From assembly GCA_002900995.3 (NCBI GenBank), contig CM035311.1, positions 2,976,001-3,040,000 on the forward strand: DNA of 64,000 nt, written 5' to 3'. The position numbers were made by a program, and so were the translations under genes. This stretch comes from Ganoderma boninense (lineage: Eukaryota; Basidiomycota; Agaricomycetes; Polyporales; Polyporaceae). Positions 11,752 to 22,449 of the stretch are shown here, piece by piece; position 1 is the stretch's first letter; every line of letters begins with the position of its first letter. The notes under the pieces were generated by a model that was given only the letters and a program-made list of their open reading frames with translations, did not search any database and had not been told where the DNA came from.

Positions 11752-12839
11752 TTGGGGTTGGAGGTAGACGGTATGTCTCCGTGGATATTCGTATTTACTT
11801 CTGCGTATTTGACGATGCTCTTGATCCGCACAGGATGTTCAAGCAGGTTGCCGTTCGCGATTTTGGCGGGCTGGATCGGTGTGGACCCTCACGTGCTCGT
11901 GCAAGCGGACACCTCAGGCTCGCGTTTGCCGTCTATCCTTTGTCCTTTGAACTGGGATGTGCCGTCCTCCGCGAGGTTTATGAGCATGATGTGCCGCCAC
12001 CAATGGCCAGCATCTGTATCTCTTCCACCGCTCACATCTGCGTCGCTCCGCCACTCATCCGCACCCACAACCGATGGCCTTATACAAGTGAGTGCGCGAG
12101 TGGTGCTCGTACATTGACGCAGCTGAGCTCGAGTGATGTATTGCAGGAAAGCACAGATACCTTTTTCGATGCAGGGCATAACCTTCGAAGGGGCCGGAAT
12201 GCAGGGTGAACGTGCAGTTATTCTGTTCCTCACGCAATACGCTCAATATCGCTGTGAGTGCTTGCTACGTTGCATGTTCATCGGACTTTTCTTACCGTCA
12301 ATGCTACAGATGTTCTCGTCGTCTGCACCAACCAAGGACCGGACGACGCCACTCCACCGGAGGTTTTACTGTGAGTCAAAGTACCGGACGACGGGGTGAC
12401 CTTTACCTTCACTGAGGTACGTAGCTTCGTCTGCCCGGTTCCGTGGCTGCCTGCCCTGACATCGATTCAGAGCAACCTCACTGTCATTGTAACCCACGGC
12501 GATGCCAATTCGTGCATCAGCTTCCGCTACCCAGCCGACTTCTGGGAGATCAATCGCATCGTCTCCAAGGCCAAGCAGGTCAACGCTGTCAACGAGCTCG
12601 TTATTGATGCTCTCGTGAAGGACGCGATCAAGAACATCCCCCGCGGCCTCCGTAGTTCTGTGGCTGCGGATGTTCAGATCGCCGAGGATGAGCTGGACGC
12701 TCAGAGTGAAGGCACGTCGGAGGGCGAGGGGGGGTTCGCTACCGCTGTTGAAGATGCCGAGCTTGTTGAGGCCGAGCTCGCGGTTGCCTCTGGCATTCAT
12801 CATGTCGCCGGGTCGGAGGCCAGCGCAGGTGCTCAGTAG
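11752..12839 (+). CDS. Hypothetical multi-exon protein (5' part uncertain)
   Basis: The 3' part is convincing coding sequence: QIPFSMQGITFEGAGMQGE (about 12150-12210) and ILFLTQYAQYR. After an intron ending in CTACAG at about 12309 comes VLVVCTNQGPDDATPPEVLL. A last exon from 12471 encodes SNLTVIVTHGDANSCISF, YPADFWEINRIVSKAKQVN and an acidic tail to the stop at 12839. The upstream ORF from 11752 contains hydrophobic stretches (WIFVFTSAYLTMLLI) that may be membrane segments, but its join to the rest was not proved. No known domain was recognised. Confidence 0.4.
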
Positions 12840-13162
12840 ACGTCTCGTCGACAACGCTAAGTCGATTAGGCTAAGTAGCAAGGCTCGTGTTTTCGACTGC
12901 AAATGTAGAGCTCCCCTGTATGTTTGAACATTAGAGATAAGGTCTTACCCTGAAATGTATCCAACGCCGTCGCGCGAATTCTTGGGCGTCTGAAATCCTT
13001 GCCTATCGACCGTCATCGTCCGAACCATCTTCCAATGTCCTTCTCCACTTCTTCGCGTCTCTCAGTGGTGAGCGATGGAGGAAATTCATGTCAGTGTGCT
13101 CTGATCGTGCTATTCCTGCCGCCAGAGCTAACCTATCCCGCACACAGCTTCTAATCGTGCAG

Positions 13163-13652
13163 ACGAGCTGCTCGACGACTCCCCCGACGCCAAGGTGATC
13201 ATTCCGCTCAGCTGTGAGTGCACGCAACTAAGCTTCTCCACTTCTTCCTCTGACAAGATACGATAGTGCTCAAGAGATTACAGCTCGCTCTCGGCGAGGA
13301 GCAAGCAGAGTCTGCTCGCAAGGAGGAGCGGATCAGCATTTTCCACGCCTCACTTCGAGGACACTCTTTACGGCGAGACGACGGCGACCACGTCGACGAA
13401 ACTCGGAGTCTCTATCGCCTTTTGGAGCTGACTCGCCTCTCTGTGGACTTCTATTACCAACACAGTAAGGAGTTGGAGCAGATTTTGATCCCTCTCCTCA
13501 ACCCCAACAACCGGCGCTGGCACTTCCCATACACGAACACGGAGTATGTCGCCGAGTGCGTCGAAGGCCTTACTTATGTCAAACTGGATCTCTCATCGGG
13601 CGACATTGTCAATATGGTACTTCTAGAGAACGCTAATACCTCGCGTCCCTGA
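13163..13652 (+). CDS. Hypothetical helical protein, 3' exons
   Basis: Exon 13163 to about 13212 encodes DELLDDSPDAKVIIPLS. A short intron ending in GATAG at 13265 leads to the main exon, ending at 13652. It contains LKRLQLALGEEQAESARKEE, RSLYRLLELTRLSVDFYYQH and NRRWHFPYTNTEYVAECVEG. It is predicted mostly helical and soluble, with no recognised domain. The true start lies further upstream, near 13000-13100, and was not resolved. Confidence 0.4.
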
Positions 13653-14464
13653 ATGGTCAGTTTGCCCATCTGTCCCTCTGCTACTCCTGCATATTCGCCC
13701 TCCCCAACCGTCGTTCCTGTTTGATAGATGTTTCACTTGCTTTGCTATGTTCTGCTACTCTCATGCTACATACCTTGTACAAGTTGCCTTACCGCAATGG
13801 TCGTCCACATCGCTATACATGCAGCCTTATGAGATTCCTGAGGATACCAAAATTTGTTGGAGGAATAAGCCTGCTTCGACCCGTGGAAGCGGCACACGTA
13901 GAGGACCCTCGGTGGGTGGCAGGAAAACCAAGGGTGTTCGAGAGGACACGCGCAGTACTCAGCGACTGCGTATCTCAGGAGACTCGGATTAGCGGTGGAG
14001 CTTGAAATTTGAGGATCCAGGGACTTCCGTCGTCCTCGAGAGACGATGGAGCCCCCGGAGGGAAGCCAGAGCGCTAAGGTAGGTGGGGAGAGACTCGGGA
14101 GAGTCTGCAGAGCTCCGTAGCATGCTGACCTGGTGCCGAGCTGCGCCTCGAGACCCCGCGAATGCACGGCGCACGCGACGAAGGACAAAGGAATCTACGC
14201 CATTATCCAATTGACGGATTCTCTGGCTCGCGACCGCGACACCATCCCTCACCAGCCATCATCTCCCCAGCCTGGTCGCAACGCCACTGCAGAAGTCTCC
14301 AGCCCGACACCTTTTGCGCCATGCCTCTCATCCCTGCGCGACTGGTGGTAAGTACTGCCCCGATTGACCTGCCTGCCTCTAGTTGTTCATGTCCTATACA
14401 GCCCCGAAGACCCTTCGTGGAACTTATCTATCACGTTCAAGATTGTTTACTCGACGTGGCCACG
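13653..14464. other. Intergenic or 5' leader, little seen
   Basis: Only short ORFs are present. An ATG at 14321 (MPLIPARLV) followed by a GTAAGT donor at 14349 could be a small first exon of the gene that starts here at 14465. The downstream frame of that join is ambiguous, so it is left out of the gene model. Confidence 0.3.
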
Positions 14465-15576
14465 ATGATACTCCTCCTCAGCCGACTATATCTCGTCTTC
14501 TCTGTGTCTTTCCTCCTCTTCCAGCCCGCCCTTGAGGCCGCGAAGTTCTCAGTTTGTACCACATTTCCAACGATGGCGCTTTGTCGCCCCCCGACGTCGA
14601 TCACGGTCAACACAACTTCTATCTGCGACGTTGATGATGATGCCACCGGCTTCGCGCAATACCCATCTCGTCCTCCTGAGGAGGATTCGGGCGTCCCTGC
14701 TATGTTTGATGTGGCCGTCGTCGATGTCGTCAACTTCGATCCCCAGCGTCGCGTCCTCCAGCCGCTGCCCACGGGATCCAGGACGCCTCTCGGCTTGGAG
14801 TCGTTGGAGATCACTTTGCGAGGCTTGTCTACATTCGCCAAGGCCACCAATGTCGCTGGAAACGACGTCCTTACCCATTCCCTCGAAAAGTTCGCCATAG
14901 ACGCGAGGACGAACAGTCAGGGGATACAGTGTTTGTTCTCTAAACTCCATGGGGTCATCAACGAGTGAGTGCCGAAGCGTCATTGAATAAGCTGGTACTG
15001 ACCTGGTGCTCTCGCAGCATTCTCGGATTTTCCGAGTTCGCAGCGCACAAGCTCAAGACACCGGCGGGTTCGAAATCCCTGGACGTCTACTACGCCTTTG
15101 CTCGTACCTTCCAAGATTCGATGGACGCCCTGTCTTCCGAAGTGGCGGGCATTCTCATCGACACTACCGCGATCATCGAGAACCTGGACATCCTCGATGA
15201 GCAGCTTGCCGCCCTTCATTCTTTCTGTGAACAAGAGCGCATCACGACCTCCGTCAGTGACGGCCTGTTCTCGAAGTGGTGGAACTACCTTGGTGGCGAT
15301 GGCGACCGCGCGATGGCTAATCAACGACTCGTCGTCCTCGAGAACGTAAATCGCCACCGAGCTCTCGCCGTCGAACAGGTCGGTATTCTGACGCATGTTT
15401 TGACCGCCATTGAGGCCGACTTGGCTGAGCTTCGGGAGAGGCTCAAGGCACCTGCGTCCATCAAGGGCCTCCCGGTCGAGGTTTATATCGCAAGCATCGA
15501 CATGGGGGCGCGTCGTCTGAAGGAAAGGGTTGGTGCAGATCGCTGGCAGACCGTCTCGACGAATGCTGTCCCTTGA
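14465..15576 (+). CDS. Hypothetical protein with N-terminal signal or membrane segment, 352 aa
   Basis: Two exons (14465-14964 and 15018-15576) are joined by a 53 bp phase-2 intron with consensus ends. The N-terminus LLLSRLYLVFSVSFLLFQ is hydrophobic and could be a signal anchor. The body includes FDVAVVDVVNFDPQRRVLQP, then helical segments SMDALSSEVAGILIDTTAII and LDEQLAALHSFCEQE. A Lys/Arg-rich end contains IEADLAELRERLK. The pattern of one membrane segment followed by long helices occurs in many unnamed Agaricomycete proteins. No function is assigned. Confidence 0.6.
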
Positions 15577-16603
15577 ATTAGAACTAGACCTGTATCCTGG
15601 TATTTTACCATCGGCAAAAAAGGAAGCTCAGCACGGTGAATGCGGGGTCCATAGCCAAAGCGGGAGCACCTGGGATCTGGACGGTTCGTCTCCTTCCCTG
15701 TCCAGAGCTGTCTCATCTCGCAGCGGACTGGGCTCCGCCAATGCCGCGATCGCGAAGGTCATATGCTAGCACGGCGACCTGGCGTTGTCAGATGGCCGAC
15801 TGCCCCCGACGCACGGGATTTTGGGATGAGCCTCTGCGCACCTGTAGGATGTACGGCGAGCAGAGAGAACTATTTTGTCGGGTCCTGTGAAACTGATGTG
15901 GACATAAATGCGGAGGAGGGAATGCATTGTGATCAAAGACGGAGGGTTGGCGACGAAGGCCGACGACGGGAGGAGAGGTTAAGCTTTGCGTGTCAACGGT
16001 GAACTGGTTTGAATTAAGGCACCTACCCAAACGAGTGAAAGACTTCTGCCTCAACCGCCAGCCGAAATTGAGCAATGCCTGTGAGGATACAGGCCAGAAA
16101 ACGAGACAGAGAAAATATTCGAGTACAGCCAGCGTAGCCCGAGAGACCGAGGGAGATCCACCCAGAGTGCCAAAGCGCTGAGAACTGATTGCGCTGTGTT
16201 GGAGTGTTGGGCCTTGGCGCCTCTTGGCACTCCGACCGCAGTCGCGCTGCTGGCGCTTCGCTCGTCTCGCTCTCGCTCTCATCATAGTGTCCTCTGCTGC
16301 ACGGTTCTTGTACTCTTCTGCTCTCTTGTCCTCGATGTCATACCGTTGTCAGCCAATGTGTGTTATGTTTCTGCTGGAGGATGGGATGCTTTCCGGTTGG
16401 GATCGTAGGAGACGACAAAGGGCCTTTCAACGTCCTGGTGCGTCTGTAACACCTCTTCTCTCCAAACCCATTCAACTGATCATCTATTCTCATCCTCCGA
16501 CACTGGGGGTGCCACTGAGAGAACCATACCCGTCATACCGTCCAGGGCACCATCCCCTCCCCACCTAGTCAAAGCGAGCTGTCGTACTCAAGTCACGATA
16601 GCT

Positions 16604-17721
16604 ATGGCTGTTCCTGTTCCTTTCCCTGTACGTGTTTGAATCATCGTGTACTCTATGCATATCTGACGTCCTCAAACTCGACTCAGCGGAGCCGGCATAT
16701 CGAGTCCCCTGCGAACCTGGTTGCCTTCGTTAACGACGTGCATCATCATCCCAACATGGTTCTTTTTCTCGACACCCTCGTCGTTACCTTGGACGCACCT
16801 TATCCTGTCGACGCCCTCCGCGATGCACTCTCCGCCGTTCCGCACCTTGAAGATCTCATTCTTCTTCTTTCAATCCCTGACACACCCGATAACGTCCTTG
16901 ATGGTCTACACTTTGCATGTCTCGAGCTTTTCAAAACGAACCTGCTGCACCATCGCCTCGCCGCCTTCTTATCCCAGCAGCCCTCTATCGTTTGCCTTTG
17001 CTTGGACTCTTGTGGACGCGACGACGGAGGGCCATGCCCCCTGCAAATGCATAACCTCGACCACGTTGTGACGGCCGAATACCCCGTGAGTTGCATAGCG
17101 GGCATCACCCACCCGAATCTTCTCCGTTTGACTGTCGAGAGTCCATCTCAACTATACAACACCCCAGTCGCTCTGCGACTTGTACCGCCCTTTCAGTTTC
17201 TCTTTGCCTTGACTCTCGACTTCTTCCCGGATGACTACGATGTCTTACAGAGTGTTGCGCGGGTGGCACCTCGAGTCCAGAACCTTAAACTCATCGAAAA
17301 CCACCGTACCCTTGTACGTCCTTTGCTTGCCCAGTGCGATTTGCTATTCTGACGTGGAATCGTTTAGCGTCGTCGCGAACACACACGTAGGCCCTGGAAT
17401 GATGGTGCGAGCTGGTCTCGCACCCTCTTCTTGTTGGACCGTTTAGAGTGTCTGTCCCTACGCACCTCAGCGACTCTCCTCCCGCCGCCGTCGGCATTCT
17501 CGGCAGAGGCGACCACCATTTCGCGGTGGGCGTCTCAGAAGCTCAGCAAGTTACATCCAGCCGGAGCTGGTTTGCGGGACCATCCAACCCTCTCGTCCAT
17601 AAGGATCTGGTATCATCGCCTCGCTCCCGGGAACGGTGTCATCACTGATTGGTCCAAGTCTACGGGCACCTGGCGGAACATCGCACGCCTAATTGCTCCG
17701 CCGCTCGGAACACCTTTCTAG
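16604..17721 (+). CDS. F-box/LRR-type hypothetical protein, 334 aa
   Basis: Three exons (16604-16627, 16687-17313, 17368-17721) with consensus introns of 59 and 54 bp give one open frame. The product has repeated L..L.L segments: VLFLDTLVVTLDAPYP, VPHLEDLILLLSI, PNLLRLTVESPSQL, RVQNLKLIENHRTL and LLDRLECLSLRTS. This is the look of the large fungal family of leucine-rich proteins that carry an F-box and act as substrate receptors of SCF ubiquitin ligases. No F-box is visible here, so it is missing, upstream, or diverged. Assignment to the F-box family is therefore inference. Confidence 0.6.
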
Positions 17722-17989
17722 AGCAAGGTAAGTCGCCTACTCCTCGTACGCAGGCCATTGACCAACCAACTGTGACGTCTGGCAAACAGGCCCTTCTCAT
17801 CCCGATTCCGTTTATGACATAAGCCTTGTAATAGATACCTTCGTAATCTACATTGTATGCTCTCCTTCATGCCTTTCGTCGAGTCCGAGATCACCATGAT
17901 TATGACGACTGTTTGACATTTGTGTAAAAACGATTGTCTGTTCTCGTCGCGTCGAGTGCTCCTCATGACAGCGACCTCATTCCCGCATC
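17722..17989. other. Intergenic, nothing recognised
   Basis: A short non-coding gap between the LRR-type gene and the next plus-strand gene. No motif seen. Confidence 0.3.
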
Positions 17990-19565
17990 TTGCCCTCATC
18001 CATGTCTGTATCACCTGAATCCACAACCTCTACACTGCCTTCGCCGTTGCTGCCGTCGCCGTCGTCGCTGTCGCTGCCTTCGCCGTCGCTGTCGCTACCC
18101 TCGTCTTCGTTACTATCGCCGCCCTCCCGATCATTACAGCCGCCGCTGGCCTCGGCCTCTGCCGTGGCGGCGGTGCCTCGTTTTCCGTCATCTTCGGTGC
18201 CATCCACCCCGTCTTCGTCTTCGCTATCGCCACGGTCGTCGCCCTCAATATCGCCCTCGGTGCAACTGCCTTTACGTCTCCCCCTGCCATACCAATCGGA
18301 CAATGCATCGTCCCCCCATCAAGCATTGACACCATCGACATCGCCACTGCCTCTGCCGCAGAATCTAGCGGCATCGACAACCTTGTCATCGCTACTCACG
18401 ACGTCCTCCCTCTCGTTGCTCGAGCTTTCAGAAACTTTCGCCCTTGGCAGTGGTAGACCTCACATCGAGATCCATGATTCTCCTTACGACTTCGAGCCTC
18501 TCGGCACGTCACAGCATTTGGATCCATCTAACTCGCTTAAGCTCAGTACCGAGGGAGGCGGACCTGAAGGTGGATCCATTAGGACCGTCGGAGAGGGCGT
18601 GCAGCCACAAAGTCATTTGAAGTAGGTTCGTCTTGTCAGATCCACAGCCATGGTATTGATGGATGAACGCAGTAATGGAATTCCGGGCATCTATAAGACG
18701 ATGTCCACCGAACTCAAACTGCTCAGGCGCGCTAGCTTGCGTCTGTTGCAGCAGCTCGTGAGATTGGCTCTGTCTGAGGTTCGTATATGCATGCAACTGT
18801 GCTGCCACAAACTGTCTACTGATTTACTGCAGGATCGTCAAAGGATTCAGGATCATCAAATGGACGACGAAGTGGTCACTGAAATAGCGAGCATCCGCGC
18901 CCGGCTCCTGGTGTCGATGACGATATTATCGAAGCTCTCTGGTACGTTTTCGTCATCGTTGACTCCGTTATGGATCGGTTCACACACCCTTCCTGCCTCA
19001 GGTGTTCCGGTGATGATGTCCAACAATCCCGCCATGGAGGATCAAGTTGTGGCTTCGGCATTGGCGAGCCTTGACCTAGGTGGCAATTCCGACGAGGAGT
19101 GCAACGACAAACCAGACATAGTCGTCCCGAGCGCCGGGAATGTCGCAAACGCATCCAACTTACCTACCTCGACATTCGACGCCCCTGATAAGTTGAGATC
19201 TCCAGTCGTCAGCACAACCCTCCGCCCATCAGCCATCGAGCAGCTCACGGCAGTTCCCTTGCACGAATCTCGAACGGCCGTAGCGGTGGTACAAGCCCCG
19301 ACGGTGGTACGCTTCTAATCCCGTTAGTCCTAAATATGATTTTCTCATGAGCCATGGACGTCAGGTTCCGTCGACGTCTATCATGACTCCAGGATGGCGA
19401 GACGAGGGTGCCGTGTTGCTCCAGACCTTAGTCAAATCGTCTATATTGCTGCTAGTTCTCCTGTTGAGTATTTGGGTCCTCGCCTCCGTGATAGGGTTGC
19501 CACATGGACGTGTCGAAGAAAATAAGACTGTCAGGCACCCAATATGGGAGGGTTTGAAGTACTAG
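17990..19565 (+). CDS. Ser/Pro-rich protein ending in a membrane anchor
   Basis: The N-terminal half is low complexity Ser, Pro and Leu (about 17990-18420) and is followed by IEIHDSPYDFEPLGTS. A second block (18650-19308) contains TELKLLRRASLRLLQQLVRL and ALASLDLGGNSDEE. A 55 bp intron (GTACGC..GTCAG) then joins a last exon with VLLQTLVKSSILLLVLLLS and IWVLASVIGL, one strong membrane helix near the C-terminus. The layout is that of a tail-anchored protein. The join near 18622-18650 is unclear: the frame closes at 18625 and no normal-length intron was found, so the gene may be broken there. It ends about 150 bp before the long inverted repeat. Confidence 0.4.
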
Positions 19566-19940
19566 CTGTCAATGTAACCCCCAGTCGTACTTTACCCCGC
19601 AATCCGAGACAAACCCCAGATGCGGGCGAGAAATGTATTTGAATTACCGCGGTCTGACCGAACAACAGCCTGGCGCTAGGCGCTTAACCTTTGACCTTGG
19701 CGTCGTCGCAGCTGCTGTTGTAGTATTGATGTATCATGTTACGACTAACACCCTAGAGCGTTTTACATCAGGTTACGGCTAAAAGTGCGATGTATCAGGA
19801 ACCTCTGGAGCCTCCGGGACAGCTTGTCGTCGCTTGCCTTATTTAGGAGGTCCTCCTCCGGGGCCACTGATGGCACAGCATTGCTGCCTCCCAGGCTTAT
19901 CTAAGCCTGTGGACCACTGTCCCGGGTGCCTGGGTGCCTC

Positions 19941-20035
19941 CCCCATCAATTCTGGGCTCCCTCCCATCAATTCCGGTATTCCCCCATCAATCCTGGGCTC
20001 CCTCCATCAATTCCGGGTTCTCCCATCATTCTACC
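19941..20035. repeat. CCCATCAATTC tandem repeat in left arm
   Basis: Four to five imperfect units of about 20 bp, each containing CCCATCAAT followed by TCTGGG, TCCGG or CCTGGG. The mirror copy lies at about 22056-22150 in the right arm. Confidence 0.75.
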
Positions 20036-20605
20036 AACCTCCTGCCCCTCCTGTCCCAATATGGCAGTCTGTCCTTCCTCCCGGAATTGTGTTAGCTGTA
20101 TCTCCCTCATTTCTGGGTGTATTGACTTCATTCTTTTTGCATTATGTTCGTCTAATTAGCGCGCTTCTAATGCACTTAACACGACCATACAACGAGGGTT
20201 ATAACATATACTAATGGCCCCTCTATATTCGCTCTAGGGGGGAATGTTTGGCCCATATCTTAGCCGTTTTTGCACGCATTTGGTCGCGAGAGGGCGCGTT
20301 TTGTTTGCGTGATCGACGCGCACAAAACGAGCCCTCTTGCGCCCAAATCCGTCCACCCGTTCCTCCGGTGCATATATCCCCTCCTCCTGGGGAACAGGTA
20401 TATGCATCTTGGGAACCACTAGACCGATTGGCTTCGTTCTTTTTGCGTCTGGTAGCTACTAGTAAGTGCATTCTAGGCGTACAAACTGCATACAGGCGCA
20501 CCCAGTCGCCACTGTATGAGGGGGGCATCAATAGTTACCTGTAGTCAACTTCTTCCCCCCATATATCCTTCAGTTCTTGGCCGCTTTTTGTGCCCCTTAT
20601 ATGCC

Positions 20606-20630
20606 CGGAAAGCCCTGTGTAAGGGCTTTC
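20606..20630. repeat. Small perfect hairpin in left arm
   Basis: The stem GGAAAGCCC is followed by a seven-base loop and GGGCTTTCC. It is mirrored at about 21461-21485 in the right arm, and a diverged form (GAAAGCCCTTTGCAG..GCTTTCC) lies in the spacer near 20923. Confidence 0.8.
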
Positions 20631-20766
20631 CAACGAGCCTACATACGCCCAAATCCGTCCACTGTAGCCCTCGGACCATAGACCCCTTCTCCTAACTACT
20701 CCCCTCCCCACTGTTTGGCCCATATCTTGGGCAGTTCTGGGCCAATCCACTTGCTCTCTTTTGCGT

Positions 20767-21324
20767 CCTATGCATGCCATAGCACTGCTTGTAACCAAGC
20801 AGTGTATACCACTATCCTCTCCAACGATCTATATAGAGTCTGTTATCAGTGGTACCCACATCTACCCCCCTCTGACATATATGTAGGTGGTGGTAGCTGG
20901 GTAGATCATATACACTACTTGAAAGCCCTTTGCAGCCGCTTTCCAACAAGCCCAAAACCATCCAAATCGGTCAAGAAATGGATGAGATATAGCTAATAGA
21001 TCAAATGTACACTGGGGTGTAAGACACTTTAAGACAGGCAGTAAGACACTCCTCTCGGAAATGCCTTACTAGCCCAAGGGGTCCCCTTTGGCTTCCAGAA
21101 GTTATATCTCAATGACTTCTTATCTGTTTCCCCTCAACTTTGTTGCATTGGATAGCTGTAATTGGCTGCTATCTGACCCTATAACTGCATGTTTTATCAG
21201 GCAAATGGAAAAATTGTCAGAGGGGGGTAAACTGGTGACCACTGATAACACCCTGGATATAGATCTAAATACCTGATAGTACTTTTAAGTGGTGAATTGG
21301 CTTGTGGTATAGTACACATATACA
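20767..21324. other. Spacer of the long inverted repeat
   Basis: AT-richer sequence with no gene. It carries degraded palindrome remnants and one more copy of the arm module (GAAAGCCC..GCTTTCCAACAAGCCC, then CCAAATCGGTCA). If transcribed it would be the hairpin loop. Confidence 0.7.
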
Positions 21325-22375
21325 ACGCAAAAGAGAGCAAGTGGATTGGCCCAGAACTGCCCAAGATATGGGCCAAACAGTGGGGAGGGGAGTAGTTAGG
21401 AGAAGGGGTCTATGGTCCGAGGGCTACAGTGGACGGATTTGGGCGTATGTAGGCTCGTTGGAAAGCCCTTACACAGGGCTTTCCGGGCATATAAGGGGCA
21501 CAAAAAGCGGCCAAGAACTGAAGGATATATGGGGGGAAGAAGTTGACTACAGGTAACTATTGATGCCCCCCTCATACAGTGGCGACTGGGTGCGCCTGTA
21601 TGCAGTTTGTACGCCTAGAATGCACTTACTAGTAGCTACCAGACGCAAAAAGAACGAAGCCAATCGGTCTAGTGGTTCCCAAGATGCATATACCTGTTCC
21701 CCAGGAGGAGGGGATATATGCACCGGAGGAACGGGTGGACGGATTTGGGCGCAAGAGGGCTCGTTTTGTGCGCGTCGATCACGCAAACAAAACGCGCCCT
21801 CTCGCGACCAAATGCGTGCAAAAACGGCTAAGATATGGGCCAAACATTCCCCCCTAGAGCGAATATAGAGGGGCCATTAGTATATGTTATAACCCTCGTT
21901 GTATGGTCGTGTTAAGTGCATTAGAAGCGCGCTAATTAGACGAACATAATGCAAAAAGAATGAAGTCAATACACCCAGAAATGAGGGAGATACAGCTAAC
22001 ACAATTCCGGGAGGAAGGACAGACTGCCATATTGGGACAGGAGGGGCAGGAGGTTGGTAGAATGATGGGAGAACCCGGAATTGATGGAGGGAGCCCAGGA
22101 TTGATGGGGGAATACCGGAATTGATGGGAGGGAGCCCAGAATTGATGGGGGAGGCACCCAGGCACCCGGGACAGTGGTCCACAGGCTTAGATAAGCCTGG
22201 GAGGCAGCAATGCTGTGCCATCAGTGGCCCCGGAGGAGGACCTCCTAAATAAGGCAAGCGACGACAAGCTGTCCCGGAGGCTCCAGAGGTTCCTGATACA
22301 TCGCACTTTTAGCCGTAACCTGATGTAAAACGCTCTAGGGTGTTAGTCGTAACATGATACATCAATACTACAACA
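21325..22375 (-). repeat. Right arm of long inverted repeat
   Basis: Reverse complement of 19716-20766. Its outer end lies 75 bp upstream of the first plausible ATG of the CACTA transposase gene. Confidence 0.9.
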
Positions 22376-22449
22376 TATGGTGGTCGTCGAGCTCACTATC
22401 CTGTCTCCATCTCTTCCTCTGCATCTCTTCCTCTGCGCATTCCACCTCT

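Larger units (their letters stand above)
19716..20766 (+). repeat. Left arm of long inverted repeat
   Basis: Reverse complement of 21325-22375. Subterminal repeats are visible: GATGTATCA occurs twice (near 19728 and 19790), as do GTTACGACT and GTTACGGCT. Short ORFs in the arm (such as 19834-20214) recur exactly in the other arm and have no recognisable domain, so I do not call them genes. Confidence 0.9.
19716..22375. mobile_element. Long inverted-repeat (foldback-like) element, 2660 bp
   Basis: Two arms, 19716-20766 and 21325-22375 (1051 bp each), are reverse complements. Every paired feature I compared adds to the same coordinate sum (42091), so I see no insertion or deletion between arms. 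The 558 bp spacer keeps patchy inverted similarity (for example TTATCAGTGG and CCCCCCTCTGACA facing their complements), as if an older palindrome had been homogenised outside and decayed inside. The outer ends begin TGTTGTAGTATTGATGTATC. No target duplication is evident: flanks CAGCTGC and TATGGTG differ. A TA just inside both ends would be compatible with a TA duplication but is not proof. No transposase lies inside. It could be a non-autonomous DNA element or a rearranged palindrome. Transcribed, it would form a hairpin RNA of over 1 kb. Confidence 0.85.

Noticed and set aside
17977..18389. Asp/Gly-rich minus-strand ORFs
   Set aside because: They are antisense to the Ser/Pro-rich plus-strand gene. 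Asp/Gly richness is the expected shadow of Ser codons.
19834..22257. Matching ORFs of up to 126 codons in both arms of the inverted repeat
   Set aside because: They are duplicated only because the arms are identical. They show no domain and their composition follows the CCCATCAATTC tandem repeat.
19716..22375. TA target duplication for the long inverted repeat
   Set aside because: A TA sits symmetrically near both ends, but five further bases outside it also match as inverted sequence, so TA cannot be told from the repeat itself.
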